Assembly: GCF_000214375.1 (NCBI RefSeq)
Contig: NC_015578.1
Span: forward strand, 3,534,001 to 3,598,000
Origin: Treponema primitia ZAS-2
GTDB taxonomy: Bacteria > Spirochaetota > Spirochaetia > Treponematales > Breznakiellaceae
DNA: 64,000 nt
Reading direction: 5' to 3'
The notes beneath the pieces are model-generated. The model had not been told where the DNA came from and ran no database searches. It saw only the letters and a list, made by a program, of their open reading frames with translations. This document shows, piece by piece, positions 16,908 to 24,824 of the stretch (its first letter is position 1; the number at the start of each line of letters is the position of its first letter). A program made the position numbers and the translations under genes.

Positions 16908-17206
16908 ATGGCTAAGAAACTGTATGTTGGTAACCTCTCTTACACACCACCGAAGACGGCCTCCGGAATCTGTTCTCAGAATTTGGAAACGTGGCATCCG
17001 CCAAGATCATCTTCGATCGTGAAACCGGTAATTCCAAAGGGTTCGGCTTCATCGAAATGGGCGCTGAGGAAGAGGCGAGCGCGGCAATTGCGGGCACCAA
17101 CGGCCGTGAATTTGAGGGCCGCCAGCTTCGGGTTAACGAGGCAATGGACAAGCCCCGACGGGATCGTGGTTCCGGCGGCGGCGGCGGTTACGGCAATAAC
17201 TGGTAA
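16908..17206 (+). pseudogene. RRM RNA-binding protein (paralogue 2), frameshifted
   Basis: Starts MAKKLYVGNLSYT at ATG 16908 with GAAGGA upstream, exactly like paralogue 1. Between about 16947 and 16957 one base is missing: the frame then reads nonsense, while the next frame continues TEDGLRNLFSEFGNVASAKI, RNP1 SKGFGFIEM and a glycine-rich tail ending GGGGGYGNNW. Restoring one base would give YTTTEDGL, aligned to YNTYEDNL of paralogue 1, and a 99-residue protein. The rest is fully conserved, so a recent mutation, a sequencing error or recoding are all possible. A strong terminator follows. Confidence 0.85.
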
Positions 17207-17268
17207 ACGATACAGAACATCTGAGATATTCGCATCCCAAGCCTCGTTTTAACCGGGTCGAGCTTTTG

Positions 17269-17303
17269 AAAAAAGCGCTGAGGGTAACCCCGGCGCTTTT
17301 TTT
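17269..17303 (+). terminator. terminator of RRM gene 2
   Basis: AAAAAAGCGC, a 14-base loop that can pair GGG/CCC internally, GCGC, then seven T. The A-run upstream also pairs with the T-run, so it may work in both directions for the convergent gene at 17312. Confidence 0.85.
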
Positions 17304-17311
17304 ACAGGTTT

Positions 17312-17680
17312 CTAATCCAGAACCCCTCGGGACAATAAATCCCCCATTAGCTCAGTCAGGGTGTCGATGTTTATTTCCCCCGAAACATCCTCCAGGGTTT
17401 CTCGTATTTCCTGCCAATCCTCTTTGTCCAGGGCCATGGTTTCCTCATCGTAGTCCCCAATAAAAAAAGCGGCCATGGAACCCAGTTTTCTCAGAGCCTC
17501 AGGCCCTTGCCCGGCAATAAGCTCCAAAGTGCGGACCCAGAGATCCTCCGCCCCAGATGCCCCCAGTACCGGGGCGACCAGCCGGGAAAAGTCCTGGCGA
17601 AGCCGGTTCCGGCCTTCGGCGCCCCCGCCGGAATATTCCAAGGCTATAATCTTTGAAAAAAAGTGATCGATAGGCTGCAT
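17312..17680 (-). CDS. uncharacterised 122-residue protein
   Basis: Not recognised. An acidic, helical, soluble protein with no signal peptide (EGRNRLRQDFSRLVAPVLGA near the N terminus, LDKEDWQEIRETLEDVSG near the C terminus). It is the last gene of a minus-strand cluster: NfeD-type protease, FloA, a 193-residue membrane protein, then this gene one base after its upstream neighbour. Tight spacing suggests a role tied to the FloA/NfeD membrane system, by inference only. Confidence 0.6.
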   Translation of the reverse strand: MQPIDHFFSKIIALEYSGGGAEGRNRLRQDFSRLVAPVLGASGAEDLWVRTLELIAGQGPEALRKLGSMAAFFIGDYDEETMALDKEDWQEIRETLEDVSGEINIDTLTELMGDLLSRGVLD

Positions 17681-17681
17681 C

Positions 17682-18263
17682 TTACAGCGCCTTAGGGGGT
17701 CCCAGGATTTCCGCCCACACCATACCCTGTTGCAGGGGCGTCAGGGACTTGATCCGTTTCCCAGGCGCTGAAAGTTCTACGGCCCCGGGTATGGCCGCCG
17801 TAAGAGAAGCCTGGGACCCAGCCTCCACCTCGGGCATTTTCTGAAAAAATGGCCCGGGGGCCGGCTGAGAGAAACTTTTTTGGAAAACCGGGACCGGCTT
17901 CGGATTCGAAACTGGTTTCTGCACGGGTAGCGGGGGCTCATCATCAACCGACAGGCTCCAGGCGGAAAATTCTTCCTCGCCCTTCTGGTCTTTCTTAAGC
18001 GCCGCCGCTGATTTTGCCACAAGCCCCCCCTGCTCCAGGGTAACGGCGCTGCGCGGGGAACTCGCCGACTGAAGTCGGTGTTGCAAGTAGCTTGGCGCGA
18101 GGAACCCTGTCTCGCTCTGCCGGGCCGATCCGCTACGGTCCTGGGGAGCTTGGCGGCTGCCCCGCTTTGCCTTCTGAACCAAGGCGTATATGCGGGTCAC
18201 TGCGATGACGGCCACAATGATAAAGGGGAAAAAAGACCCCAACAAATCAAAAAGGGCGTCCAT
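17682..18263 (-). CDS. uncharacterised single-pass membrane protein carrying an inserted palindromic repeat
   Basis: A 193-residue protein. An N-terminal membrane helix (about residues 7-29) is followed by a basic, Ser/Pro/Gln-rich, probably disordered region, then a short C-terminal helix (KSLTPLQQGMVWAEILG) that is likely the conserved part. Residues of about 58-71 (YLQHRLQSASSPRS) are encoded by a repeat also found in the UvrD-like gene at 30.5 kb. It starts immediately after floA stops and is one base from the next gene, so it is part of the floA operon. Function unknown. Confidence 0.6.
   Translation of the reverse strand: MDALFDLLGSFFPFIIVAVIAVTRIYALVQKAKRGSRQAPQDRSGSARQSETGFLAPSYLQHRLQSASSPRSAVTLEQGGLVAKSAAALKKDQKGEEEFSAWSLSVDDEPPLPVQKPVSNPKPVPVFQKSFSQPAPGPFFQKMPEVEAGSQASLTAAIPGAVELSAPGKRIKSLTPLQQGMVWAEILGPPKAL
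18051..18091. repeat. palindromic repeat copy inside a coding sequence
   Basis: A 41-base sequence matching, in reverse orientation and with a few changes, the two tandem copies at 30487-30566. The core is CCGACT-GA-AGTCGG, flanked by GCGCGGGGAACT and TTGCAAGTAGC. It keeps the reading frame of the 193-residue protein. Confidence 0.75.
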
Positions 18264-19268
18264 CTATTTCTCGCTGGGAACGGAGCCTATGGAAGAGCGC
18301 ATATCCGTGTCGGCCTGGATGTTCTTGAGCCGGTAGTAGTCCATAATACCCAGGTTGCCCTTCCTAAAGGCCTCCGCAATGGCCAGGGGTATTTCAGCTT
18401 CCGCCAGGACCACCTTGGCCCGATTTTCCTGGACCAGGGCGATCATTTCCTGTTCATTGGCCTGGGCAATGGCCCGGCGTTTTTCAGCCTCTGCCTGGAA
18501 GCGGCGCTTGTCTGCCTCGGCCTGGTCCGCCTGGAGCTTGGCCCCCACGTTTTCACCCACATCAATGTCGGCTATATCAATGGAAAGAATTTCAAAGGCG
18601 GTTCCCGCATCCAGGCCTTTTTCCAGAACCCGCTTGGAAATGGTATCCGGGTTTTCCAGCACCGTTTTGTAGGATTCCGAAGAGCCGATAGTGGTAACGA
18701 TACCCTCCCCTACCCGGGCGATAATGGTTTCCTCCGTGGCGCCACCGACCAGGCGTTCGATGTTCGCCCGGACTGTTACCCGGGCCTTAACCTGGAGTTG
18801 GATGCCGTCCTTGGCCACCGCATCAATGGTATGCTTCCCCTTGGTCGTATCCGGGCAGTCGATAACCTTGGGGTTAACGCTGGTACGCACCGCCTCCAGC
18901 ACATCCCGGCCCGCCAGATCGATGGCAGCGGCCCGCTGGAAGGGCAGAGGTATATTGGCCTTGTTAGCCGCCACCAGGGCGCGGCCCACTTTTACCACAT
19001 CCCCCCGGGCCAGAAAGTGGGTTTCCAGCATATCCGAATCCACCTCGATCCCCGCCTTGGAAAGCATGATCCGGGTATCCACGATAATTCCGGAATTTAC
19101 ATGCCGCAGCCACATACCTATCAGTTTTCCCAGCCCCACATAGGCCCCGGAAAGAAGAGCCCGGAACCAGAGACTGAAAAACCGAAAAAACAGCATGAGA
19201 AAGCCCAGGACAAAGAGCCCCAGGATCACCAAAACAATAATAACACCTATATTAATACCCATATTCAT
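18264..19268 (-). CDS. floA: flotillin-like protein FloA
   Basis: A membrane scaffold of the YqfA/FloA family, thought to organise functional membrane microdomains. The 334 residues are of usual length. The N-terminal hydrophobic segment (residues about 7-33) and the signature [20 protein letters not shown] are typical. The C-terminal half holds the alanine/glutamate-rich repeat region ([20 protein letters not shown]) that forms a coiled coil. It lies between an NfeD-type protease gene and a small membrane protein gene; floA next to nfeD is a widespread arrangement. Confidence 0.95.
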   Translation of the reverse strand: MNMGINIGVIIVLVILGLFVLGFLMLFFRFFSLWFRALLSGAYVGLGKLIGMWLRHVNSGIIVDTRIMLSKAGIEVDSDMLETHFLARGDVVKVGRALVAANKANIPLPFQRAAAIDLAGRDVLEAVRTSVNPKVIDCPDTTKGKHTIDAVAKDGIQLQVKARVTVRANIERLVGGATEETIIARVGEGIVTTIGSSESYKTVLENPDTISKRVLEKGLDAGTAFEILSIDIADIDVGENVGAKLQADQAEADKRRFQAEAEKRRAIAQANEQEMIALVQENRAKVVLAEAEIPLAIAEAFRKGNLGIMDYYRLKNIQADTDMRSSIGSVPSEK

Positions 19269-19325
19269 CCCATCCTCACTTACACAAATTTTTTAACAGT
19301 AACACTGTTTACAGCCTGATAACCA

Positions 19326-20960
19326 TCAGCCCTGTCCCTCTTGGGGGTTTGATTTTTCCACAACAACCCTGTTCCCCAGAACCCGGATAACCCTGATGGG
19401 CTCGCCGGATTCAATATAGACCCCCTCGGTTTCCACCGCATACGCCCGGCCCTCGATTTCCGCCTTCCCCGAGGGCCTGAGAGTGGAGACGGCTTTGCCG
19501 GTTTTGCCGGTCAGGGATGCGTAGCCCTGGTCCCCGGCTTCCGGCAGAACCGGTTCGGCTATCCTCCGCCGGGACCGCTTTCTGTTCTCCGACGGCGGGG
19601 GCTCATCATCCTGAACCGGCCCTCCCGCAGTCCCGGTAATACGGGTGTGCAGGGTCAGGCCATCGAAAATGCGGAGCCGAGGGCCCAAAAGGGCGATCAG
19701 GGCTATCCCGGCGACTGCGGCGATAATGCCGATGCAGACCACCAGGGCGTTCCGGCCCAACACATCCCATTCCAGGTCGCTGTGGGGAATGATAAAATCC
19801 TGCATGGACAGGATCAGGGACAGACCGATACAGACAAAGCCCGAAATGCCCACGATGCCGAAACCGGGGATGATGAATATCTCCGCCGCCAGGAGCCCCA
19901 GCCCCGCCAGAAAGAGGATCAGCTCTAGGGAACCCACCTGGCCCTGCAAGGCGCCGGCGCCGAAGACTGCGGCAAAGCAGAGTATTGCTACCAGGCCGGG
20001 AATGCCGAAGCCCGGAGTATTTATCTCCAGAAAGATCATCACCAGGCCCAGGATGATCAGAATGGCCTGGACCGGGGCGGCACCGAGCAGGGAAAGGATC
20101 GTATCGATCATGCCCGGCTCGCTTTCCTCAAGCACCGCATGGGCGCCCAGGCTTTCCAGCAGGGCTTCCTGGGTATCGACGATCCCAGCCAGCAGCCCGT
20201 AGCGAAGGGCGTCGCCGCTGGTCAGGGAGAGGAGTTTCCCCGGGGGGGAAATGACGGCAACCCTGGTGAGCTTAACCCCCTCCCGCTCAAGCCGCTGTAA
20301 TTCCGTCAGGGTCAGCGCCCGGGGGCTGCCGTTCACCGTCACTTCCCAAAGCTCCACATCGTAGTCCACCATTGCCAGGGCTATGCCCACGGGATACCCG
20401 TTCCGCTCAGCCAGGGCGGCCATCTGGGAACGCACCGCCGCCACGGACTTTTCCCCCGCGCCCTGGGCCTCGCCCCCGGGCACCACGGTTACCGGGGCTG
20501 CCGCCCCCACGGATGTTCCCGGGGCCATGTAAATACTGGAACAGGAAAGGGCGATCAAGGCGCCCGCGGACCAGCTTATGCCCATGGACTTGGAACTGGC
20601 GCTCACCCAGGCCACAGTGCGGGCTTCTTTTACGGACATGATAACCGAGCTGATCTGCAAGGCCGAATCCACCCGCCCCCCCAGGGTGTCGATCTCAAAA
20701 ATGAGAAAGGCCGCCCCCTGGTCCAATGCCCGCTTGGTTTCCCTGCGGACAAAGCTAACCATGGAAGGGGCGATATCGCCCCGGATGGTGATGATCCACG
20801 CATCCCCCTGGGGAGAAGCGGGTTCCGGAGCCGCCGCAGCAGTCTGGGCGAAAAGGCCCGTGGGAAAAAGGCCCTGAGCAGACAGTGCAAGGAAGAAAAA
20901 CAGGATGCACCGGAAAAGCCCCTGGCAAAAATATTGCCGTTTAGTTTTTGTTTTCATCAA
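19326..20960 (-). CDS. NfeD-family membrane-bound serine protease (NfeD1b/ClpP-class)
   Basis: A 544-residue protein with signal peptide (about residues 1-38), a ClpP/crotonase-fold protease domain (about 50-260), about four to five membrane helices (about 285-430) and a C-terminal soluble OB-fold NfeD domain (about 475-540: GKAVSTLRPSGKAEIEGRAY). The nucleophile serine should lie in SWSAGALIALSCSSIYM, and the segment MAPGTSVGAAAPV is typical. Family members cleave stomatin or flotillin-like partners; floA is the next gene downstream. Confidence 0.9.
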   Translation of the reverse strand: MMKTKTKRQYFCQGLFRCILFFFLALSAQGLFPTGLFAQTAAAAPEPASPQGDAWIITIRGDIAPSMVSFVRRETKRALDQGAAFLIFEIDTLGGRVDSALQISSVIMSVKEARTVAWVSASSKSMGISWSAGALIALSCSSIYMAPGTSVGAAAPVTVVPGGEAQGAGEKSVAAVRSQMAALAERNGYPVGIALAMVDYDVELWEVTVNGSPRALTLTELQRLEREGVKLTRVAVISPPGKLLSLTSGDALRYGLLAGIVDTQEALLESLGAHAVLEESEPGMIDTILSLLGAAPVQAILIILGLVMIFLEINTPGFGIPGLVAILCFAAVFGAGALQGQVGSLELILFLAGLGLLAAEIFIIPGFGIVGISGFVCIGLSLILSMQDFIIPHSDLEWDVLGRNALVVCIGIIAAVAGIALIALLGPRLRIFDGLTLHTRITGTAGGPVQDDEPPPSENRKRSRRRIAEPVLPEAGDQGYASLTGKTGKAVSTLRPSGKAEIEGRAYAVETEGVYIESGEPIRVIRVLGNRVVVEKSNPQEGQG

Positions 20961-21022
20961 TACAAACGACTATACCCTATTTGCGGGGTATGAACAAGTT
21001 TCAATTCTCCAGTATCAGCATT

Positions 21023-22060
21023 TCAATGGCGATAATGGGGGACCGTGTTGTAGGCCAGGTCCCGCATGACCTCATAGTTGGCCAGCGGCGTAGCGCCGGG
21101 GATGCTGCACCCCCCCATGAGCGCATAGGGAACCCCTTGGACCTGCTCAAAAATTTCGAGGTACGCCTTCCGTACCATTTCTTCGTCACCCTCCATGATG
21201 ATCCCCACAGGGTCCGCATTACCGGCGATAACAAGCTTGTCACCCAGCGTTTCCGCCGCAGTTTTCATGCTCACCTTGTAGTCCAGGGACAGAACGTGGG
21301 TCCCGGTTTCGGGAATCAGGTCAAGCCGGTTGGTGATATCCCCGCAGATGTGCAGAGTAGTGATCAGCTTCTTTGCGCGGTACCAGTCGTACACTTTTTT
21401 CAAATAGGGCAGGGCAAATTCCTCAAAGACCTTTCGGGAAATCATATCCCCCGAGGCGGTAGGCTCCGCAAGCCCCCCCATGCCCATACCCAGGCCGATG
21501 GTTTCCTCATTACAAACCTTGATAAGCTCAACGCAAAAATCAAGCAGCGCCCGTACCGCCTCCTTGTCCCGGAGACACTTCCGCATCAGTTGTTCTACGC
21601 CGATGAGCAGCCCCGCCAGGGTAAAGGGGCCCCAGAAAAGGGTAGAGACCAGGTACTCATCCCCCATCAGGGCTACTATGCGCCTGGACACCTCAAGGGA
21701 ACGCTGGTAATGGAAGTCATCTTTAACCCGGTCCAGGTTTATCTTGTCAAGCTCCGCAATATCCGTAATCAGGGGCTCCAGCACATCTGTGGAACCTTTT
21801 GCCCGGAACTTGACCTTGCCCCCCAGGGCTTTCACCGACAGGGTGCCGCTCAGCCCGGCCAGCACAATATCGCCGCCATACTGACGGATTATGTCCACCG
21901 CAAACCCGGCCTGCTCCTCCGGGGGCCGCTGGTAAAACTGTTCCATCACCATGCCCCGCTGCCTGCGGATAATGCCATGGGCGGAAATAAAAAAAGGAAT
22001 CCTGTCAGGTTCCCGGAAATTGACCGCCGCCTGTATAACTTCCCTGGGACTCATGCTCAT
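21023..22060 (-). CDS. UroD/MtaA-family methyltransferase (corrinoid system)
   Basis: A 345-residue TIM-barrel protein of the uroporphyrinogen decarboxylase superfamily, in the branch of MtaA/CmuA-like methyltransferases. The zinc motif is present: H-x-C in ITTLHICGDITNR, and the later Cys in ALMGGCSIPG. The N terminus PREVIQAAVNFREPDRIPFF is typical. It overlaps the upstream corrinoid protein gene by 4 bases, so it probably moves a methyl group to or from that protein. True UroD is unlikely because no other haem genes are nearby. Substrate unknown. Confidence 0.85.
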   Translation of the reverse strand: MSMSPREVIQAAVNFREPDRIPFFISAHGIIRRQRGMVMEQFYQRPPEEQAGFAVDIIRQYGGDIVLAGLSGTLSVKALGGKVKFRAKGSTDVLEPLITDIAELDKINLDRVKDDFHYQRSLEVSRRIVALMGDEYLVSTLFWGPFTLAGLLIGVEQLMRKCLRDKEAVRALLDFCVELIKVCNEETIGLGMGMGGLAEPTASGDMISRKVFEEFALPYLKKVYDWYRAKKLITTLHICGDITNRLDLIPETGTHVLSLDYKVSMKTAAETLGDKLVIAGNADPVGIIMEGDEEMVRKAYLEIFEQVQGVPYALMGGCSIPGATPLANYEVMRDLAYNTVPHYRH

Positions 22061-22752
22061 GGCAGAATCACTGTTTCTGTGAGCCCCGCCGCCTCCGGGG
22101 CCTGGCCAATGCCCAGCAGTTTTTTGTTGAACCCCACCGCTTCCGCCGCATTGGAAGCGTAGCCATCGGCGCCTATTTTCCGCGCATAAGAGGCCGATAC
22201 CGGACCGCCTCCGACAACAACCTTGAACTGATCCCGCAAGCCCTGTTCGTTCAAAATATGGATCACCTTCTCCATACCCTCCATGGTGGTGGTCATCAGG
22301 GTGGAGATGCAGATCAATGCCGCCCGCTCCCGCTTGGCGGCCTCCACAAATTCCAGGGGCGGCACATCCCGGCCCAGGTCGATAATGTCAAAACTTCCGG
22401 CCTCCATCATGATCTTCACCAGGTTTTTGCCAATGTCGTGGGTGTCCCCTTCGATAACCCCGATGACCACCTTGGGCTTGACCGCCACGGAATCCGTCCT
22501 GATATGGGGCTTGAGTACCTCCAGTCCCCGGTACATGGCGTCCGAACAGAGAACCAGTTCGGGAACAAAATAGTCGCCCTGCTCAAACAGTTTTCCTGCC
22601 CGGTCCATGCCCTTGGCAAGCCCCTGTTCAATCGCCTGGTACGCGTCGTACCCCGATTGGACTACTTCGACGGCAAGCTTCTCCGCCTCATCATCTTCCA
22701 TATTAAAGACCGCATCCGAAAGCTCCGCGTATAGCTCCGTTTCTTTCGACAT
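22057..22752 (-). CDS. corrinoid (cobalamin-binding) methyltransferase protein
   Basis: The methyl-carrying corrinoid subunit, MtaC/MtbC type, about 231 residues. An N-terminal helical cap domain (ELYAELSDAVFNMEDDEAEK, FVPELVLCSDAMYRGLEVL) precedes the B12-binding Rossmann domain with the signature GDTHDIGKNLV, whose His is the lower axial cobalt ligand, and VVGGGPVSASYARKIGADGY. The start is set at 22752, with AGGAGGG upstream. It lies between a DUF2284 gene and a UroD-like methyltransferase and should shuttle a methyl group between two methyltransferases. Confidence 0.93.
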   Translation of the reverse strand: MSKETELYAELSDAVFNMEDDEAEKLAVEVVQSGYDAYQAIEQGLAKGMDRAGKLFEQGDYFVPELVLCSDAMYRGLEVLKPHIRTDSVAVKPKVVIGVIEGDTHDIGKNLVKIMMEAGSFDIIDLGRDVPPLEFVEAAKRERAALICISTLMTTTMEGMEKVIHILNEQGLRDQFKVVVGGGPVSASYARKIGADGYASNAAEAVGFNKKLLGIGQAPEAAGLTETVILP

Positions 22753-22785
22753 ATCCGCCCTCCTCATGCCCTTTATCCCCAGCCC

Positions 22786-23361
22786 CTAATTATGCAGCAG
22801 GGCGCCAAAAAAAGTAATAGTCAAATCCCCATTGTCATAACGTAGCCCCGCCTGGCGGGCAAGTTTGAATACGTAGATCCCGTAGCCCTCCAGGGCGGCG
22901 TGGAACTTTTCGGGAAACCGGCAAGGACTATCCGGGTAGGTACAAACTTCGCAGGTATCGCAGCCCTCGTTGGCCAGGAGCAGAAAATCTGACCAGTGAT
23001 CCCGGGCCGCGGCCCCCACATTCCGGGCCACCCGCCTGAAATCGACCATCCCGCTGTGCATAGCCTTATAATCAAAGGGCCGGGCAATATCGTACTTGCC
23101 GGAAAATACCAGCATTGTTTTATAGCAAAGGCAGCGCAGGCGGCATTCCTCTACGGTCCCAACTGCGGGGGGACAAGCCCAGGTTTTCCCGTAGAGCCCG
23201 CACTTGTTCGCCTTGCAAAGCTCCCGCACCTCCTGGGTAAATTCTATGTCCCCAGGGGAAACTTCGCCGTATTCGTACACCCCGGCCTCCCGTAATTGCG
23301 CTTCAAATGGCGTCGGCATACCCGTACCCCCCTCCTCAACAACAAAACTAAGCGAAGGCAT
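22786..23361 (-). CDS. cysteine-rich DUF2284 metal-binding protein
   Basis: A 191-residue protein of the DUF2284 family. It has many clustered cysteines: CKANKCGLYGKTWACPP near residues 50-66, EECRLRCLCYK near 73-83, and GCDTCEVCTYPDSPC near 132-146. This suggests an iron-sulfur or other metal site. DUF2284 genes often accompany corrinoid methyltransferase operons; a redox or activation role is plausible but unproven. The start abuts the stop of the upstream methyltransferase gene, with GGAAGGG as ribosome site. Confidence 0.85.
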   Translation of the reverse strand: MPSLSFVVEEGGTGMPTPFEAQLREAGVYEYGEVSPGDIEFTQEVRELCKANKCGLYGKTWACPPAVGTVEECRLRCLCYKTMLVFSGKYDIARPFDYKAMHSGMVDFRRVARNVGAAARDHWSDFLLLANEGCDTCEVCTYPDSPCRFPEKFHAALEGYGIYVFKLARQAGLRYDNGDLTITFFGALLHN

Positions 23362-24390
23362 TTATTTCCCTTCCGTCACTGCCCGCGTCAGGGCCTGAAT
23401 ATTGCCCAGGGGAGTAGACGTGCTGAGCCCGCAGGCTGGGGCGATAATATCAATGCCCTGTTCCACCAGATATCGGGTCGATTTGGCAATCACTTCTTCT
23501 GCGCCGGATTCCAGGAGGTAGGTACTAATATTACCCATGGCAATGAGCCCTGAATTTTCCTGTTTCAACGCCGAAAGGTTCACCATGGCGTCCACGCTCA
23601 GGGCATCCCCCCGGAGTTCCCCCAGATAAGGTTTCACCGCCCCCAGATCCCCGCAGATATGGATAATCACCGGGACCCCCAGGGCGCGGATAGCGTCAGC
23701 AAGGGTGTTCAGGTAAAACAGGGCGTACTCTTTGAAAAACCGGGGCCCCAGAATCTCCCCTGTAGCCGTAGGGTCCGCAATGGTTATGATGCTTACCCCG
23801 TTTTCAACCATCAGTCCCGCATATTCGATCAAGTGGGCGCACACATATGCTACCAGCCGATGGGCGTCCGCAGGGTTCTTACGCAACTGCTTGAGGAAGG
23901 TCATGGGATCAACCAGGGAAGCTGCGGCGCTCAAGGGCCCGGTGAGGCTGCCGATCACGGGGATATCGGGATTTTTTTTGGAAAGCTCCGCAATGGACTG
24001 CACCACGGTTCCTACCCGCTTGTTTTTTTCCATGGTCCCCGGGGGTAGGAACTGAACCGCCTCCACCGAAGGAAAGGCTTCCTTCGCAATTTTCGGCTCA
24101 CACCCAAGGGTCCCGTAGTTAATCTCGCTACCTAGGGCCTCCGCTTCCACGGTCAAGCAAAAGGGGGCGCCGATATTTTCAAACCCCGTAAGCCGGTGGA
24201 CATCCTCAGCAAGGGCGCTCATCAGGTTCCAGTCATGATGCGCCGCCGGCAAGGTATGGCCGGTGACGTTCATCACTTCCACAATAGCGGAATTCATCAT
24301 CCCGCCCGGACAAATAACCGGCGGCCGCTCGGTTTCCTTTTTTTCAAGGGTCCGTATCAGCCGTTCCTTGGGAGAAAAAACGTCAGCCAT
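23362..24390 (-). CDS. UroD/MtaA-family methyltransferase, second copy
   Basis: First gene of the operon, about 342 residues. Same superfamily as the last gene but diverged. The zinc motif is kept: H-x-C in VPVIIHICGDLG and the distal Cys in IIAPACGLSTSTPLGN. The N terminus SPKERLIRTLEKKETERPPV is typical. Start 24390 is chosen for GGAGGG just upstream; the frame extends 13 codons further without a site. Two such enzymes around one corrinoid protein suggest one methylates the corrinoid from a substrate and the other transfers the methyl onward. Confidence 0.87.
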   Translation of the reverse strand: MADVFSPKERLIRTLEKKETERPPVICPGGMMNSAIVEVMNVTGHTLPAAHHDWNLMSALAEDVHRLTGFENIGAPFCLTVEAEALGSEINYGTLGCEPKIAKEAFPSVEAVQFLPPGTMEKNKRVGTVVQSIAELSKKNPDIPVIGSLTGPLSAAASLVDPMTFLKQLRKNPADAHRLVAYVCAHLIEYAGLMVENGVSIITIADPTATGEILGPRFFKEYALFYLNTLADAIRALGVPVIIHICGDLGAVKPYLGELRGDALSVDAMVNLSALKQENSGLIAMGNISTYLLESGAEEVIAKSTRYLVEQGIDIIAPACGLSTSTPLGNIQALTRAVTEGK

Positions 24391-24417
24391 AGTCCCTCCT
24401 ACGATTCTTTTTTTGAA

Positions 24418-24446
24418 AGTATGGGACATTATGGGCTGAAAGGCAA
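24418..24446 (-). promoter_or_regulatory. possible promoter of the corrinoid methyltransferase operon
   Basis: TTGCCT (24446-24441), 17-base spacer, CATACT (24423-24418), about 28 bases before ATG 24390. Moderate match only. Confidence 0.4.
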
Positions 24447-24705
24447 TGCGTTCATGGCCAAGGGCCGGCAGGGTCAGGGCTTGGGTAAGGGAAAGCCGCC
24501 ATGTCCGGGCCTTGCCTGCCTGTGTCCGGGCTTCGGCCCACCCACAGCTTCACCATGGCCGGCTCCCAGCGGGGAAAGTGGCTCTCCGCCTCCTGCCAAT
24601 GGCAATCCGGCGCCAGCGAACAAGGCGCCCCCTCCCCCATAGAGTCCACCATCATCCCGTAAAAAGGGAGCGCCCGCCCCGGGTTATCCGATGGATACCG
24701 CGCTG
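24447..24705. other. GC-rich intergenic region
   Basis: About 260 bases between the methyltransferase operon and the next promoter. A 67-codon minus-strand frame (24452-24655) is open but has no ribosome site and no recognisable family. I see no convincing gene, RNA or repeat here; it could be a decayed gene. Confidence 0.4.
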
Positions 24706-24734
24706 TTTACATACACCTATGCATTCGTTATAAT
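24706..24734 (+). promoter_or_regulatory. promoter of the beta-helix lipoprotein gene
   Basis: TTTACA, 17-base spacer, perfect TATAAT. A leader of about 84 bases ends in AAAGGAG before ATG 24825. Confidence 0.75.
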
Positions 24735-24824
24735 AGAGAGAATTAAGGCCCAAAACGCTCAATTGCCTCCTCGTAGGGGGCCGCACCAACAGAAAGGCCA
24801 ACACCCAAATTAAAGGAGAACCCT

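Noticed and set aside
21023-24390. Haem biosynthesis operon (true HemE)
   Set aside because: The UroD-like proteins carry the H-x-C...C zinc motif of methyltransferases and lie beside a corrinoid protein; no other haem gene is present.
24452-24655. 67-codon minus-strand frame before the methyltransferase operon
   Set aside because: No ribosome site, no recognisable family and a GC-rich composition that leaves many frames open. It could be a decayed gene but I cannot support it.
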